The translations under genes were made by a program, and so were the position numbers. Shown here one piece after another: positions 1 through 8,800 of a DNA stretch of 17,869 nucleotides. Under the pieces are notes generated by a model. The model saw only the letters and a program-made list of their open reading frames with translations. It was not told the DNA's origin and made no database searches. Within the stretch, counting starts at the first letter, position 1, and each line of letters starts with the position of its first letter. This stretch comes from JAZNSB01 sp045590955 (lineage in GTDB: Bacteria > Pseudomonadota > Alphaproteobacteria > RF32 > CAG-239): contig JAZNSB010000055.1 of NCBI GenBank assembly GCA_045590955.1, positions 1 through 17,869 of the forward strand. Direction: 5' to 3'.

Positions 1-282
1 ATGCCAAACCCAAAACTTGGCACAGTTACAGCTGACGTTGCAACAGCAGTTGCAAAAGCTAAAGCCGGTGAGGTTCAATATCGTGTTGAAAAGAATGGTA
101 TTGTGCATGCCGGTATTGGAAAAGCAAGCTTTTCTGAAGATCAAATTTATGAAAATGTGAAAGCTTTCATTGATGCAATTATGAAAGCAAAACCACAAGC
201 TCTTAAAGGAACATATTTGAAGAAAATTTCTTTGAGTTCTACAATGGGCGTAGGTGTTAAGTTAGACCTTAACAACCTGTAA
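1..282 (+). CDS. rplA: 50S ribosomal protein L1, C-terminal part (5' truncated by window edge)
   Basis: L1 binds 23S rRNA at the mobile L1 stalk next to the E site, and in many bacteria it represses its own mRNA. The 93 residues visible are the C-terminal part of the family: MPNPKLGTVTADV at the very start, then KAGEVQYRVEKNGIVHAGIG and the closing YLKKISLSSTMGVGVKLD. In full-length L1 the MPNPK motif is internal, so the ATG at base 1 is an internal methionine and the real start lies upstream of the window. The stop is TAA at 280-282. The gene is followed by the L10 leader and rplJ, the usual rplKA-rplJL-rpoBC order. Identification is secure; only the N-terminal part is missing. Confidence 0.97.
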   Translation: MPNPKLGTVTADVATAVAKAKAGEVQYRVEKNGIVHAGIGKASFSEDQIYENVKAFIDAIMKAKPQALKGTYLKKISLSSTMGVGVKLDLNNL

Positions 283-292
283 TAAAAGTTTT

Positions 293-480
293 GGGTGGCT
301 GATTTTCAGCTACCCAGCACCCCAAGTTTTTGGGGAACTGTCCAAGACCGTAGGTGGCATGCCTTAATTTCCTACGCAGACGGGAGTAAGATTTTTATTT
401 TTTCTCCTAGGGCAGATAAAGTCCGCTTCCAAAAGACCGAAGCGAAGTGTTAAATCGCATCGTATGATGCTAAATGGAGA
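293..480 (+). promoter_or_regulatory. L10 (rplJ) mRNA leader, autoregulatory RNA structure
   Basis: The 204-base gap between rplA and rplJ is full of hairpins and matches the place and style of the ribosomal protein L10 leader. In the known leader, L10 or the L10-L7/L12 complex binds the mRNA and represses rplJL. Visible helices are: a 10-bp stem 293-302/306-315 with a TTT loop (one G-U pair); CCCCAA/TTGGGG at 320-325/330-335; CGTAGG/CCTACG at 349-354/371-376; CGCTTC/GAAGCG at 424-429/439-444; and GCATC/GATGC at 457-461/466-470. The last lies just upstream of the GGAGA ribosome site at 476-480. The stretch CTGTCCAAGACCG at 338-350 resembles the conserved L10-binding part of such leaders. Neither hairpin at 293-335 is followed by a U tract, so they do not look like terminators. 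The helices are seen directly; the regulatory role is inferred from family and position. Confidence 0.82.
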
Positions 481-486
481 TAACAA

Positions 487-969
487 GTGAAACGTGAAGA
501 AAAAACACAATTGGTTGCTGACCTGAAAAAGTTGTTTGATTCTTATGAAGTGGTTGTTTTGTCTCACTATCAAGGTTTGACAGTGGCAGCTGTTTCTGAG
601 TTGAGAAACAATGTAAGAAAAGCCGGCGCCGGTTTCAAAGTTACTAAAAACCGTATCACTCGTATTGCATTAAAAGATACAAAATTTGAAGCTTTGGCTG
701 ATCAGTTTAAAGGTCCGACAGCAATTTCTTATGCCAACGACCCTGTGGCAGCTTGCAAATCTTGTGTTGAATTTGCAAAAGAAAATGAAGCCCTCGTTGT
801 TTTGGGTGGCGCAATGAACGGCAAGTTGTTGACTGCTGATGAAGTTAAATATCTTGCATCTTTGCCAACTCTGGACGAATTGAGAGCAAAAATGGTCGGT
901 TTGTTGCAGGCTCCTGCAGCCAAATTGGCAAGAGTTACCAAGGCTTATTCGGAAAAAGAAGCAGCTTAG
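487..969 (+). CDS. rplJ: 50S ribosomal protein L10
   Basis: L10 anchors the L7/L12 dimers to 23S rRNA at the base of the factor-binding stalk. The 160-aa product shows the typical N-terminal globular region (VVVLSHYQGLTVAAVSELR, then GAGFKVTKNRITRIAL, residues about 22-62). The FKGPTAISY segment and the C-terminal helix follow (LDELRAKMVGLLQAPAAKLARV), where L7/L12 dimers bind. The start is GTG at 487, seven bases after the GGAGA ribosome site at 476-480; no better-placed ATG gives the family N-terminus. It is slightly shorter than many alphaproteobacterial L10 proteins (about 170 aa). Translation is probably controlled by the leader immediately upstream. Confidence 0.96.
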   Translation: MKREEKTQLVADLKKLFDSYEVVVLSHYQGLTVAAVSELRNNVRKAGAGFKVTKNRITRIALKDTKFEALADQFKGPTAISYANDPVAACKSCVEFAKENEALVVLGGAMNGKLLTADEVKYLASLPTLDELRAKMVGLLQAPAAKLARVTKAYSEKEAA

Positions 970-1015
970 GTTTGGTTTTTAGTTTTTAAGTTTTAATTTA
1001 TTTTGGAGAAAAAAA

Positions 1016-1390
1016 ATGGCCGATTTAGCCAAATTAGTAGATGAATTGTCAGCTCTTACAGTTATGGAAGCTGCTGAATTGTCAAAAATGTTAGAAGAAA
1101 AATGGGGCGTATCTGCTGCCGCTGCTGTTGCTGTTGCCGGTGCCGGTGCTGCTGCTCCTGCTGCTGCTGCTGAAGAAAAAGATGAATTTGATGTAATCTT
1201 GGCTGATGCAGGTGCAAACAAAATTAACGTAATTAAAGAAATCCGTGGTATGACATCTTTGGGCTTGAAAGAAGCTAAAGACTTAGTTGACGGTGCTCCT
1301 AAAACAGTAAAAGAAGGCGTTTCAAAAGCTGAAGCTGAAGAAATGAAAGCTAAGTTAGAAGCTGCCGGTGCAAAAGTTGAATTGAAGTAA
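1016..1390 (+). CDS. rplL: 50S ribosomal protein L7/L12
   Basis: L7/L12 forms the flexible stalk dimers that recruit and stimulate the translational GTPases. The 124-aa sequence has the three standard parts. Residues 1-33 are the dimerisation and L10-binding domain (MADLAKLVDELSALTVMEAA). Residues 34-53 are an Ala/Gly/Val/Pro hinge. Residues 54-124 are the factor-binding domain, with the conserved VIKEIRGMTSLGLKEAKDLV segment. A GGAG ribosome site lies just before the ATG. The gene is 46 bases downstream of rplJ with no terminator between them, so the two are co-transcribed. The hinge is encoded by runs of GCT/GCC codons, a low-complexity patch that is ordinary for this gene. A hairpin with a U tract follows the stop. 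Confidence 0.97.
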   Translation: MADLAKLVDELSALTVMEAAELSKMLEEKWGVSAAAAVAVAGAGAAAPAAAAEEKDEFDVILADAGANKINVIKEIRGMTSLGLKEAKDLVDGAPKTVKEGVSKAEAEEMKAKLEAAGAKVELK

Positions 1391-1402
1391 TTTTTGCAAA
1401 AG

Positions 1403-1440
1403 AACCAAGTGGAGATATTTTCTCCGCTTGGTTTTATTTT
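1403..1440 (+). terminator. rplL-rpoB attenuator / partial intrinsic terminator
   Basis: A 13-bp stem pairs 1403-1415 with 1421-1433, with one G-U pair (1410/1426). The 5-base loop TATTT is followed by the T-rich tract TTTTATTTT. It sits 12 bases after the rplL stop. By analogy with E. coli, where an attenuator between rplL and rpoB lets through only a fraction of polymerases, it probably sets the ratio of ribosomal stalk protein to polymerase subunits. The hairpin is seen directly; partial read-through is inferred because no strong independent rpoB promoter is obvious downstream. Confidence 0.8.
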
Positions 1441-1443
1441 GAG

Positions 1444-1478
1444 TTTTTAATAAAAATTGCTAGCCTTTTTATTAAAAA
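1444..1478. repeat. Perfect 13-bp AT-only inverted repeat in rplL-rpoB spacer
   Basis: TTTTTAATAAAAA at 1444-1456 and TTTTTATTAAAAA at 1466-1478 are exact reverse complements. They are separated by nine bases, TTGCTAGCC, which contain the palindrome GCTAGC. The repeat starts four bases after the attenuator U tract. It could act as a second weak terminator, an mRNA processing or stability hairpin, or a protein-binding site. The repeat is certain; its function is unknown. Confidence 0.6.
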
Positions 1479-1496
1479 TTCAGAGAAATTATTTTG

Positions 1497-1601
1497 TAAT
1501 CTGGTCGAGAGAGTGCAAGGCTTTCGGGGTGACGAGATTATTTAAAAAATTTTATTTTTAACCCTCTGTGGTCGGGATTCTTTATGATAGTATTGCCACA
1601 G
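1497..1601 (+). promoter_or_regulatory. Candidate structured rpoB 5' leader (two stems)
   Basis: TAATCTGGTC at 1497-1506 pairs with GACGAGATTA at 1531-1540, with a single G-G mismatch. The enclosed segment is markedly more GC-rich than its surroundings. A second stem, CTGTGG/CCACAG, pairs 1566-1571 with 1596-1601 over a 24-base loop. In E. coli the rplL-rpoB spacer contains an RNase III-cleaved hairpin, so a processing site is one plausible role. A TATGAT hexamer at 1583-1588 resembles a -10 but has no matching -35, so I do not call a promoter. The AAGGA ribosome site just before the rpoB ATG at 1627 lies downstream of both stems. Structure is by eye only. Confidence 0.4.
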
Positions 1602-1626
1602 TTGACAACCTAAAAGGATTTTACAT

Positions 1627-4600
1627 ATGAAACAATCTTATACGACCAAAAGACGTGTAAGGAAAAATTTTGGCAAAATTGAGGCTGTTGCTGAAGTGCC
1701 AAATTTGCTTGAAGTTCAAACAGGATCTTATGACAGTTTTATTCACGCTTCTTCTGCAGAGCAATGTGATTTTGCTTTGGAAGAAGTTTTTAAGTCTATT
1801 TTCCCAATTAAAGATTTTGCGGGAAATGGAGAACTGGAATTTGTGGGTTATGAGCTTGAAGAACCTAAATACGATCAAGAAGAGTGCTTGAAAAGAGACA
1901 TGACATATGCTGCACCAATCAGAGCAACATTGAGATTGGTAGTGTGGGATATTGATGAAGCAACAGGCGCAAAATCAATTCATGACATTAAAGAACAAGA
2001 CGTGTATATGGGAGATATTCCTTTAATGACAGAAAGGGGTACTTTCATATTTAATGGTACAGAACGTGTGGTTGTATCACAAATGCACCGTTCTCCGGGT
2101 GTGTTCTTTGATCACGATAAAGGTAAAACAATGTCTAACGGAAAATACTTGTTTGCTGCAAGAATTATTCCTTATCGTGGTTCTTGGCTGGATTTTGAGT
2201 TCGATTCAAAAGATTTGGTTTATGCCAGAATTGACCGTCGCAGAAAATTGCCTGTAACTTCTGTTTTGTATTCTTTGTATTCAAAGGAAACAGAAGAGAA
2301 AATAGCTAAGTTGGCAAAGCAAGGTAAGATGATTGATCCTGCCGAAATTAAAGGTATGGACAAAGAAGAAATCCTTAATTATTTCTATGAAAAAGAAATT
2401 TTTGTTGCAGATAAAAAATCTTGGAAAGCCAAATTTGAACCAAAACGTATGAAAGGTGTTAAATTTGACTTTGATTTGGTAAACACCAAAACAGGTGAAG
2501 TTGTTTGGGAAAAAGGTAAAAAATTGACACCAAGATCTGCACAAAAGTTGGCAGATGAAGGTTTGGAATACTACAAAGTAGAATCAAATTATTTATTTGG
2601 TAAATTTTTGGCAACAAATGTTGTGTTGGAAAAAACAGGTGAAGTTTTGGCTTCTGCCGGCGATGAAATTAATGAAGAATTGCTCAACAAATTGGTTACA
2701 GCCAAAATCGGCGAGATTGCAACTTTGTTCATTGATGGTGTAAACGTTGGTCCTTACATCAGAAATACTTTGGCAGTGGACAAGAACACATGCAGAGAAG
2801 AGGCTTTGTTGGATATTTATCGTGTAATGCGTCCGGGAGAGCCTCCTACCTATGAAACAGCAGATCAGTTGTTCAGACAAATGTTCTTTGATTCAGAAAG
2901 ATATGATTTGTCTCCGGTTGGTCGTGTAAAAATGAATGCATCTTTGGATATCAGTTTTGATGAAGCTCCGGATACAATGAGAGTTTTGAGAAAAGACGAT
3001 ATCTTGAAAATTGTAAAAAGAATGGTTGAATTACGTGACGGAAAAGGCGAAGTTGACGATATTGACCACTTGGGTAACAGAAGAGTTCGCTCTGTTGGTG
3101 AATTGATGGAAAACCAATATAGAATGGGCTTGGTTAGAATGGAAAGAGCAATTAGAGAAAGAATGAGCTCTGAGACATTGAACAATGTTAAGCCCCAAGA
3201 TTTGGTAAATGCAAAACCGATTGCAGCCGTAATCAGAGAGTTCTTCGGATCTTCTCAGTTGTCACAATTTATGGATCAGCAAAATCCGTTGGCAGAAATT
3301 ACTCATAAACGCAGACTTTCTGCATTGGGTCCCGGTGGATTGAGCAGAGAAAGAGCAGGTTTTGAAGTTCGTGACGTACACCCGACACACTATGGTCGTA
3401 TTTGTCCGATTGAAACACCTGAAGGTCAAAACATTGGTTTGATTAACTCTTTGGCAAGCTATGCAAGAATTAATAAATATGGTTTCATTGAATGCCCATA
3501 TCGTAAAGTGGTAAAAGGCAAAGTTACGGATGAAGTTATTTATATTTCTGCAGACGAAGAAGGAAAATTCATTATTGCCGAAGCAAATGCCGAGGTTAAA
3601 AAAGATGGTCATTTTGCTCAAGATTTGATAGCTTGTCGCAAAGCCGGTGAATTTGAATTTGCGCACGCAGAAGAAATTGACCTTATTGACGTGTCGCCAA
3701 AACAATTGGTATCTGTGGCAACAGCACTTATTCCATTTTTGGAAAATGATGACGCTAACCGTGCATTGATGGGTTCAAACATGCAGAGACAAGCAGTGCC
3801 TTTGCTTCGTTCTGAAGCACCATTGGTGGGAACAGGTGTTGAAGGTGTGGTTGCAAAAGATTCAGGTGCTACTTTGGTGGCAAAATATGATGGTGTTGTT
3901 TCTCAAGTTGATGCAAGACGCATTGTGGTTACATCTACAAATGCAGAAGAAACATCTGCCGGTGTTGAAATTTATAAATTAAATAAATTCCGCCGTTCAA
4001 ACCAAAATACTTGTATGAACCAAGTGCCATTGGTAAAAGTTGGGGATGTAATTAAAGCCGGAGATATAATTGCAGACGGTCCATGTACAGAAATGGGCGA
4101 ATTGGCTTTAGGTAAAAACGTGCTTGTGGCATTTATGCCTTGGAACGGTTTTAACTATGAAGATTCAATTTTGTTGTCTGAACGTATTTCTCGTGATGAT
4201 GTATTTACATCTTTGCACATTGAAGAATTTGAAGTAATGGCTCGTGATACCAAGTTGGGTCAGGAAGAAATTACCAGAGATATTCCAAACGTTGGTGAAG
4301 ATGCTTTGCGTAACTTGGATGAAGCCGGTATAGTTTATATCGGTGCAGAAGTTAAAGCCGGAGATATTTTGGTTGGAAAAGTTACTCCAAAAGGTGAATC
4401 TCCAGTTACTCCGGAAGAAAAACTTTTGCGTGCAATCTTTGGCGAAAAAGCTTCTGATGTTAGAGATACTTCTTTGCGTGTTCAACCGGGTATTGAAGGT
4501 ATTGTGGTAGACGTGCATGTGTTCTCTCGTCGTGGCGTTGAAAAAGATGAAAGAGCTTTGTCTATTGAACAAGCAGAAATTTCTTCTTTGGCAAAAGACA

Positions 4601-5799
4601 GAGATGACGAAACAAGCATTATCAGAACTCACTTTGAAAACAAAATTAAAAAGTTATTGCTTGGCCAAACAGTTGTAGATGCTCCTGCAGGAATTGCAAA
4701 GAAATCTGCAATTACAGAAGAAGCTTTGGAAAAATTGCCAACAGCTCAATGGCGCAAGATTGTGGTCAAAGACGAAGAAACAATGGCAAAATTGGAAACA
4801 TTGTTTGCAGAGTTTGATGCAAGATTGGAAAAAATTAAGAAACACTTTGAAGGAAAAGTGGAAAAAGTTCAGCGTGGTGATGATTTGTTGCCTGGCGTAC
4901 TCAAAATGGTTAAGGTATTTATTGCTACCAAGAGAAAAATTCAATCCGGAGATAAAATTGCCGGAAGACACGGTAACAAGGGTACAATTTCAAGAGTATT
5001 GCCTTTGCAAGACATGCCATACATGGAAGATGGAACTCCGGTGGATATAGTTTTGAACCCATTGGGTGTGCCTTCTCGTATGAACGTGGGACAAATTTTG
5101 GAAACTCACCTTGGTTGGGCTGCAAAAGAGCTAGGTGCTCAGCTCAATGAGATGATGGAACAATATAAGTCAGGCGCAAAATCTATAGATGAGCTGAATA
5201 AGAAACTTAAAGAAGTTTATGGTGAAAAACAATATAAAGAAGAAGTTGCTACATTGTCTGAACCAGAACTTATGGAAATGGTTTCTAACCTGAAAAACGG
5301 TGTGCCGATGGCAACTCCTGTTTTTGATGGTGCATCAGGCGAAGATATTAACTCTATGCTTTCTATGGCAGGTTTACCAACATCTGGTCAGATTGACTTG
5401 TATGACGGAAGAACCGGAGAAAAATTTGATAGAAAAGTTACGGTTGGTATTATTTACATGCTCAAATTGCATCACATTGTTGATGAAAAAATGCATGCTC
5501 GTTCTGTGGGACCGTATTCTCTTGTTACGCAACAGCCTTTGGGTGGTAAAGCTCAATTTGGTGGTCAGCGTTTTGGTGAAATGGAAGTTTGGGCTTTGCA
5601 GGCTTATGGTGCTGCTTATACCTTACAAGAAATGCTCACCGTTAAATCTGATGACGTAACCGGAAGAACAAAGGTATATGAATCTATTGTTCGTGGAGAA
5701 GATGGATTTGATGCCGGTATTCCAGAGTCCTTCAACGTGTTGGTTAAAGAAATTAAATCTTTGTGCCTGAACGTTGAATTGTTGAATGCTGAAGTGTAA
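1627..5799 (+). CDS. rpoB: DNA-directed RNA polymerase subunit beta
   Basis: This is the beta subunit of RNA polymerase, forming one pincer of the catalytic cleft. At 1390 aa it fits alphaproteobacterial RpoB. Landmarks run in order. LMTERGTFIFNGTERVVVSQ lies in the N-terminal lobe. The rifampicin pocket is GSSQLSQFMDQQNPLAEITH from residue 541. WNGFNYEDSILLSERI follows. GDKIAGRHGNKG starts at residue 1108 with the active-centre lysines. SVGPYSLVTQQPLGGKAQFG is near the C-terminus. Residues equivalent to E. coli Q513, D516, H526 and S531 are Q547, D550, H560 and S565, all in the sensitive state. The start is ATG after an AAGGA ribosome site. rpoC follows after 12 bases, so the two are translated from one mRNA. 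Confidence 0.98.
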   Translation: MKQSYTTKRRVRKNFGKIEAVAEVPNLLEVQTGSYDSFIHASSAEQCDFALEEVFKSIFPIKDFAGNGELEFVGYELEEPKYDQEECLKRDMTYAAPIRATLRLVVWDIDEATGAKSIHDIKEQDVYMGDIPLMTERGTFIFNGTERVVVSQMHRSPGVFFDHDKGKTMSNGKYLFAARIIPYRGSWLDFEFDSKDLVYARIDRRRKLPVTSVLYSLYSKETEEKIAKLAKQGKMIDPAEIKGMDKEEILNYFYEKEIFVADKKSWKAKFEPKRMKGVKFDFDLVNTKTGEVVWEKGKKLTPRSAQKLADEGLEYYKVESNYLFGKFLATNVVLEKTGEVLASAGDEINEELLNKLVTAKIGEIATLFIDGVNVGPYIRNTLAVDKNTCREEALLDIYRVMRPGEPPTYETADQLFRQMFFDSERYDLSPVGRVKMNASLDISFDEAPDTMRVLRKDDILKIVKRMVELRDGKGEVDDIDHLGNRRVRSVGELMENQYRMGLVRMERAIRERMSSETLNNVKPQDLVNAKPIAAVIREFFGSSQLSQFMDQQNPLAEITHKRRLSALGPGGLSRERAGFEVRDVHPTHYGRICPIETPEGQNIGLINSLASYARINKYGFIECPYRKVVKGKVTDEVIYISADEEGKFIIAEANAEVKKDGHFAQDLIACRKAGEFEFAHAEEIDLIDVSPKQLVSVATALIPFLENDDANRALMGSNMQRQAVPLLRSEAPLVGTGVEGVVAKDSGATLVAKYDGVVSQVDARRIVVTSTNAEETSAGVEIYKLNKFRRSNQNTCMNQVPLVKVGDVIKAGDIIADGPCTEMGELALGKNVLVAFMPWNGFNYEDSILLSERISRDDVFTSLHIEEFEVMARDTKLGQEEITRDIPNVGEDALRNLDEAGIVYIGAEVKAGDILVGKVTPKGESPVTPEEKLLRAIFGEKASDVRDTSLRVQPGIEGIVVDVHVFSRRGVEKDERALSIEQAEISSLAKDRDDETSIIRTHFENKIKKLLLGQTVVDAPAGIAKKSAITEEALEKLPTAQWRKIVVKDEETMAKLETLFAEFDARLEKIKKHFEGKVEKVQRGDDLLPGVLKMVKVFIATKRKIQSGDKIAGRHGNKGTISRVLPLQDMPYMEDGTPVDIVLNPLGVPSRMNVGQILETHLGWAAKELGAQLNEMMEQYKSGAKSIDELNKKLKEVYGEKQYKEEVATLSEPELMEMVSNLKNGVPMATPVFDGASGEDINSMLSMAGLPTSGQIDLYDGRTGEKFDRKVTVGIIYMLKLHHIVDEKMHARSVGPYSLVTQQPLGGKAQFGGQRFGEMEVWALQAYGAAYTLQEMLTVKSDDVTGRTKVYESIVRGEDGFDAGIPESFNVLVKEIKSLCLNVELLNAEV

Positions 5800-5811
5800 G
5801 GAGACTATAAT

Positions 5812-8800
5812 ATGAATGATGTAATGAAGTTTTTAGGTCAGCAAACTCCTGCAGAAACATTTGATCAAATTAAAATCTCTATTGCTTCTCCAGAGCAAAT
5901 TAGATCTTGGTCTTATGGTGAAGTAAAAAAACCTGAAACAATTAACTATCGTACTTTCAAACCGGAAAGAGACGGCCTGTTTTGTGCCAGAATTTTTGGT
6001 CCGGTAAAAGACTATGAATGTTTGTGCGGTAAGTATAAAAGAATGAAACACCGTGGTGTTGTGTGTGAAAAGTGCGGCGTTGAAGTTACTTTGTCTAAAG
6101 TACGTCGTGAAAGAATGGGACACATTGAATTAGCAGCACCTGTGGCTCATATTTGGTTTTTGAAATCTTTACCTTCCAGAATTGCAGTATTAACAGATAT
6201 TTCTGTTAAAAATTTGGAAAGAGTTTTGTATTTTGAAAGCTATATTGTAATTGAACCGGGTTTAACACCTTTGCAGGTTAATGAATTGCTCACAGAAGAG
6301 CAATATCAAGAAGCTGTTGATGAATACGGTGAAGAGTCTTTCAGAGCTTCTATCGGTGCAGAAGCATTGAAAGAAATTTTGGCTTCAATTGATTTGGAAG
6401 CAGAACGCAGAACAATTAGAGATGCGTTAAAAGAAGATCCGTCTGAAGCTAAAAGAAAGAAACTTGTAAAACGTTTGAAAATTATTGAAGCGTTTATTGA
6501 ATCTAATACCAAACCAGAGTGGATGGTGTTGGATGTATTGCCTGTAATTCCACCAGAATTGAGACCTTTGGTTCCATTGGATGGTGGTAGATTTGCAACA
6601 TCAGATCTTAATGATTTATACAGAAGAGTGATTAACCGTAACAATCGTTTGAAGAGATTGATTGAGTTGCACGCTCCTGAAATTATTGTTAGAAACGAAA
6701 AGAGAATGTTACAGGAATCTGTAGATGCTTTGTTTGATAACGGCAGAAGAGCTCGTGCAATTACCGGAACAAACAAACGTCCACTTAAGTCTTTGTCTGA
6801 TATGTTAAAAGGTAAAGCAGGTCGTTTCCGTCAAAACTTGCTTGGTAAACGTGTGGATTATTCAGGTCGTTCTGTTATTACGGTTGGTCCTGAATTGCGT
6901 TTGCAACAATGCGGATTGCCTAAGAAAATGGCGTTGGAATTGTTTAAGCCGTTTGTATATGCAAAATTGGAAGCATACGGACATGCAACAACAATTAAAG
7001 CAGCTAAGAGAATGGTGGAAAAAGAGCGTCCGGAAGTATGGGATATTCTTGAAGAAGTTATCAGAGAGCATCCGGTATTGCTTAACCGTGCTCCTACATT
7101 GCACAGATTGGGTGTTCAGGCTTTTGAACCGGTGTTGGTTGAAGGTAAAGCAATCAGATTGCATCCGTTGGTATGTACCGCATTTAACGCAGACTTTGAC
7201 GGTGACCAAATGGCCGTTCACGTTCCATTGTCTATTGAAGCTCAATTAGAAGCCAGAGTGTTGATGATGTCAACAAACAACATTTTGTCTCCTGCATCAG
7301 GTAAGCCAATTATTGTACCTTCTCAAGATATGGTACTTGGAATTTACTATTTATCTTATGAGGCAGATGATGTTGTTGGTAGCGGAATGGTATTTGCAGA
7401 TGTAAATGAAGTGCTTTATGCATTAAATGAAAAAGTGGTTGATTTACACGCAAAGATTAAATGCAGAATGGAACATGTGAATGATGAAGGTGAGGTTGTT
7501 ACATCTTTGGTTGAAACAACACCTGGTCGTATCATTGTTTCTGAAACATTACCAAGACATCCAAAGGTTCCTTTCTCTTTGGTAAACAGATTAATCAGAA
7601 AGAAAGAAATCGGAGATATCATTAATGTTGTTTACAGATTTTGCGGTCAAAAAGAAACTTGCATATTTGTAGACAAGATAATGACACTTGGATTTACAAA
7701 TGCATGTAAAGCCGGAATTTCTTTTGGTAAAGATGATTTGATTGTGCCTGAAGCGAAGAAAACTCTTATTGAAGAAACAGAAAAACAAGTAAAAGAGTTT
7801 GAGACACAATATCAAAATGGTCTTATTACTAAAGGTGAAAAATACAATAAAGTGGTTGATATTTGGGCAAACTGCACAGATAAAGTAGCAGATGAAATGA
7901 TGAAAAACATTTCAAAAACAGAAAAAGGCTATATTAACTCTGTGTACATGATGGCTCACTCCGGAGCCCGCGGATCTGCAGCGCAAATGAGACAGTTGGC
8001 AGGTATGCGTGGTTTGATGGCAAAACCAAACGGAGAAATTATTGAACAACCAATTATTTCAAACTTTAAAGAGGGCTTGACTGTGTTGGAATACTTTAAC
8101 TCAACACACGGTGCTCGTAAAGGTTTGGCAGATACCGCTTTGAAGACTGCAAACTCAGGATATTTGACACGTCGTTTGGTTGATGTGGCTCAAGATGCCG
8201 TGATTGTAGAAGAAGACTGCGGAACAGAAAGAGGAATTATTGTTCGTCCGGTTGTAGATGGCGGAAACGTTATTGTATCAATCGGTGAAAGAATTTTGGG
8301 TAGAACAGCTCAAGAAGATGTGTTGCACCCAGAATCTGGCGAAACAATTGTTCGCAAAGGTAAGCTTATTGATGAAAATGATGTTGAAGCAATTGAAGCT
8401 GCCGGTGTTGAACAAGTTAAAATTCGTTCTGTTTTGACTTGTGAATGCAAAAACGGTGTATGTGCAAAATGTTATGGCCGAGACCTTGCAAGAGGTACGC
8501 CGGTAACAATTGGTGAGGCCGTAGGTGTTATTGCAGCTCAATCAATCGGTGAACCGGGTACACAGTTGACCATGAGAACATTCCACATTGGTGGTGCCGC
8601 TTCTAAATCTGCAGAACAATCTTCTGTTGAAGTTCCGTTTGCAGGTAATTTGAAGTTGGAAAATGCGCACGTGGTTTACAATTCTGAAGGCAATGGTTTG
8701 ATTTTGTCTCGCAACTGCGATATCGTAATTGAAGACGATAAAGGAAGAGAAAAATCAAGACACCATGTTCCATATGGTACAAAACTTTTGGTTAAAGAAA

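Noticed and set aside
1111..1175. GCT/GCC repeat tract in rplL as a microsatellite or contingency locus
   Set aside because: It encodes the normal Ala-rich hinge of L7/L12 with mixed codons, so it is ordinary low complexity.
1583..1588. TATGAT as a -10 of an independent rpoB promoter
   Set aside because: There is no TTGACA-like hexamer 16-18 bases upstream and no extended -10. The evidence is too weak to call a promoter.
1602..1607. TTGACA hexamer just before rpoB as a -35 box
   Set aside because: A -10 at the proper distance would fall inside the rpoB start region, and none is present there.
3241..3336. Possible rifampicin-resistance changes in rpoB
   Set aside because: Residues equivalent to E. 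coli Q513, D516, H526 and S531 are all the sensitive form. The differences seen are conservative.
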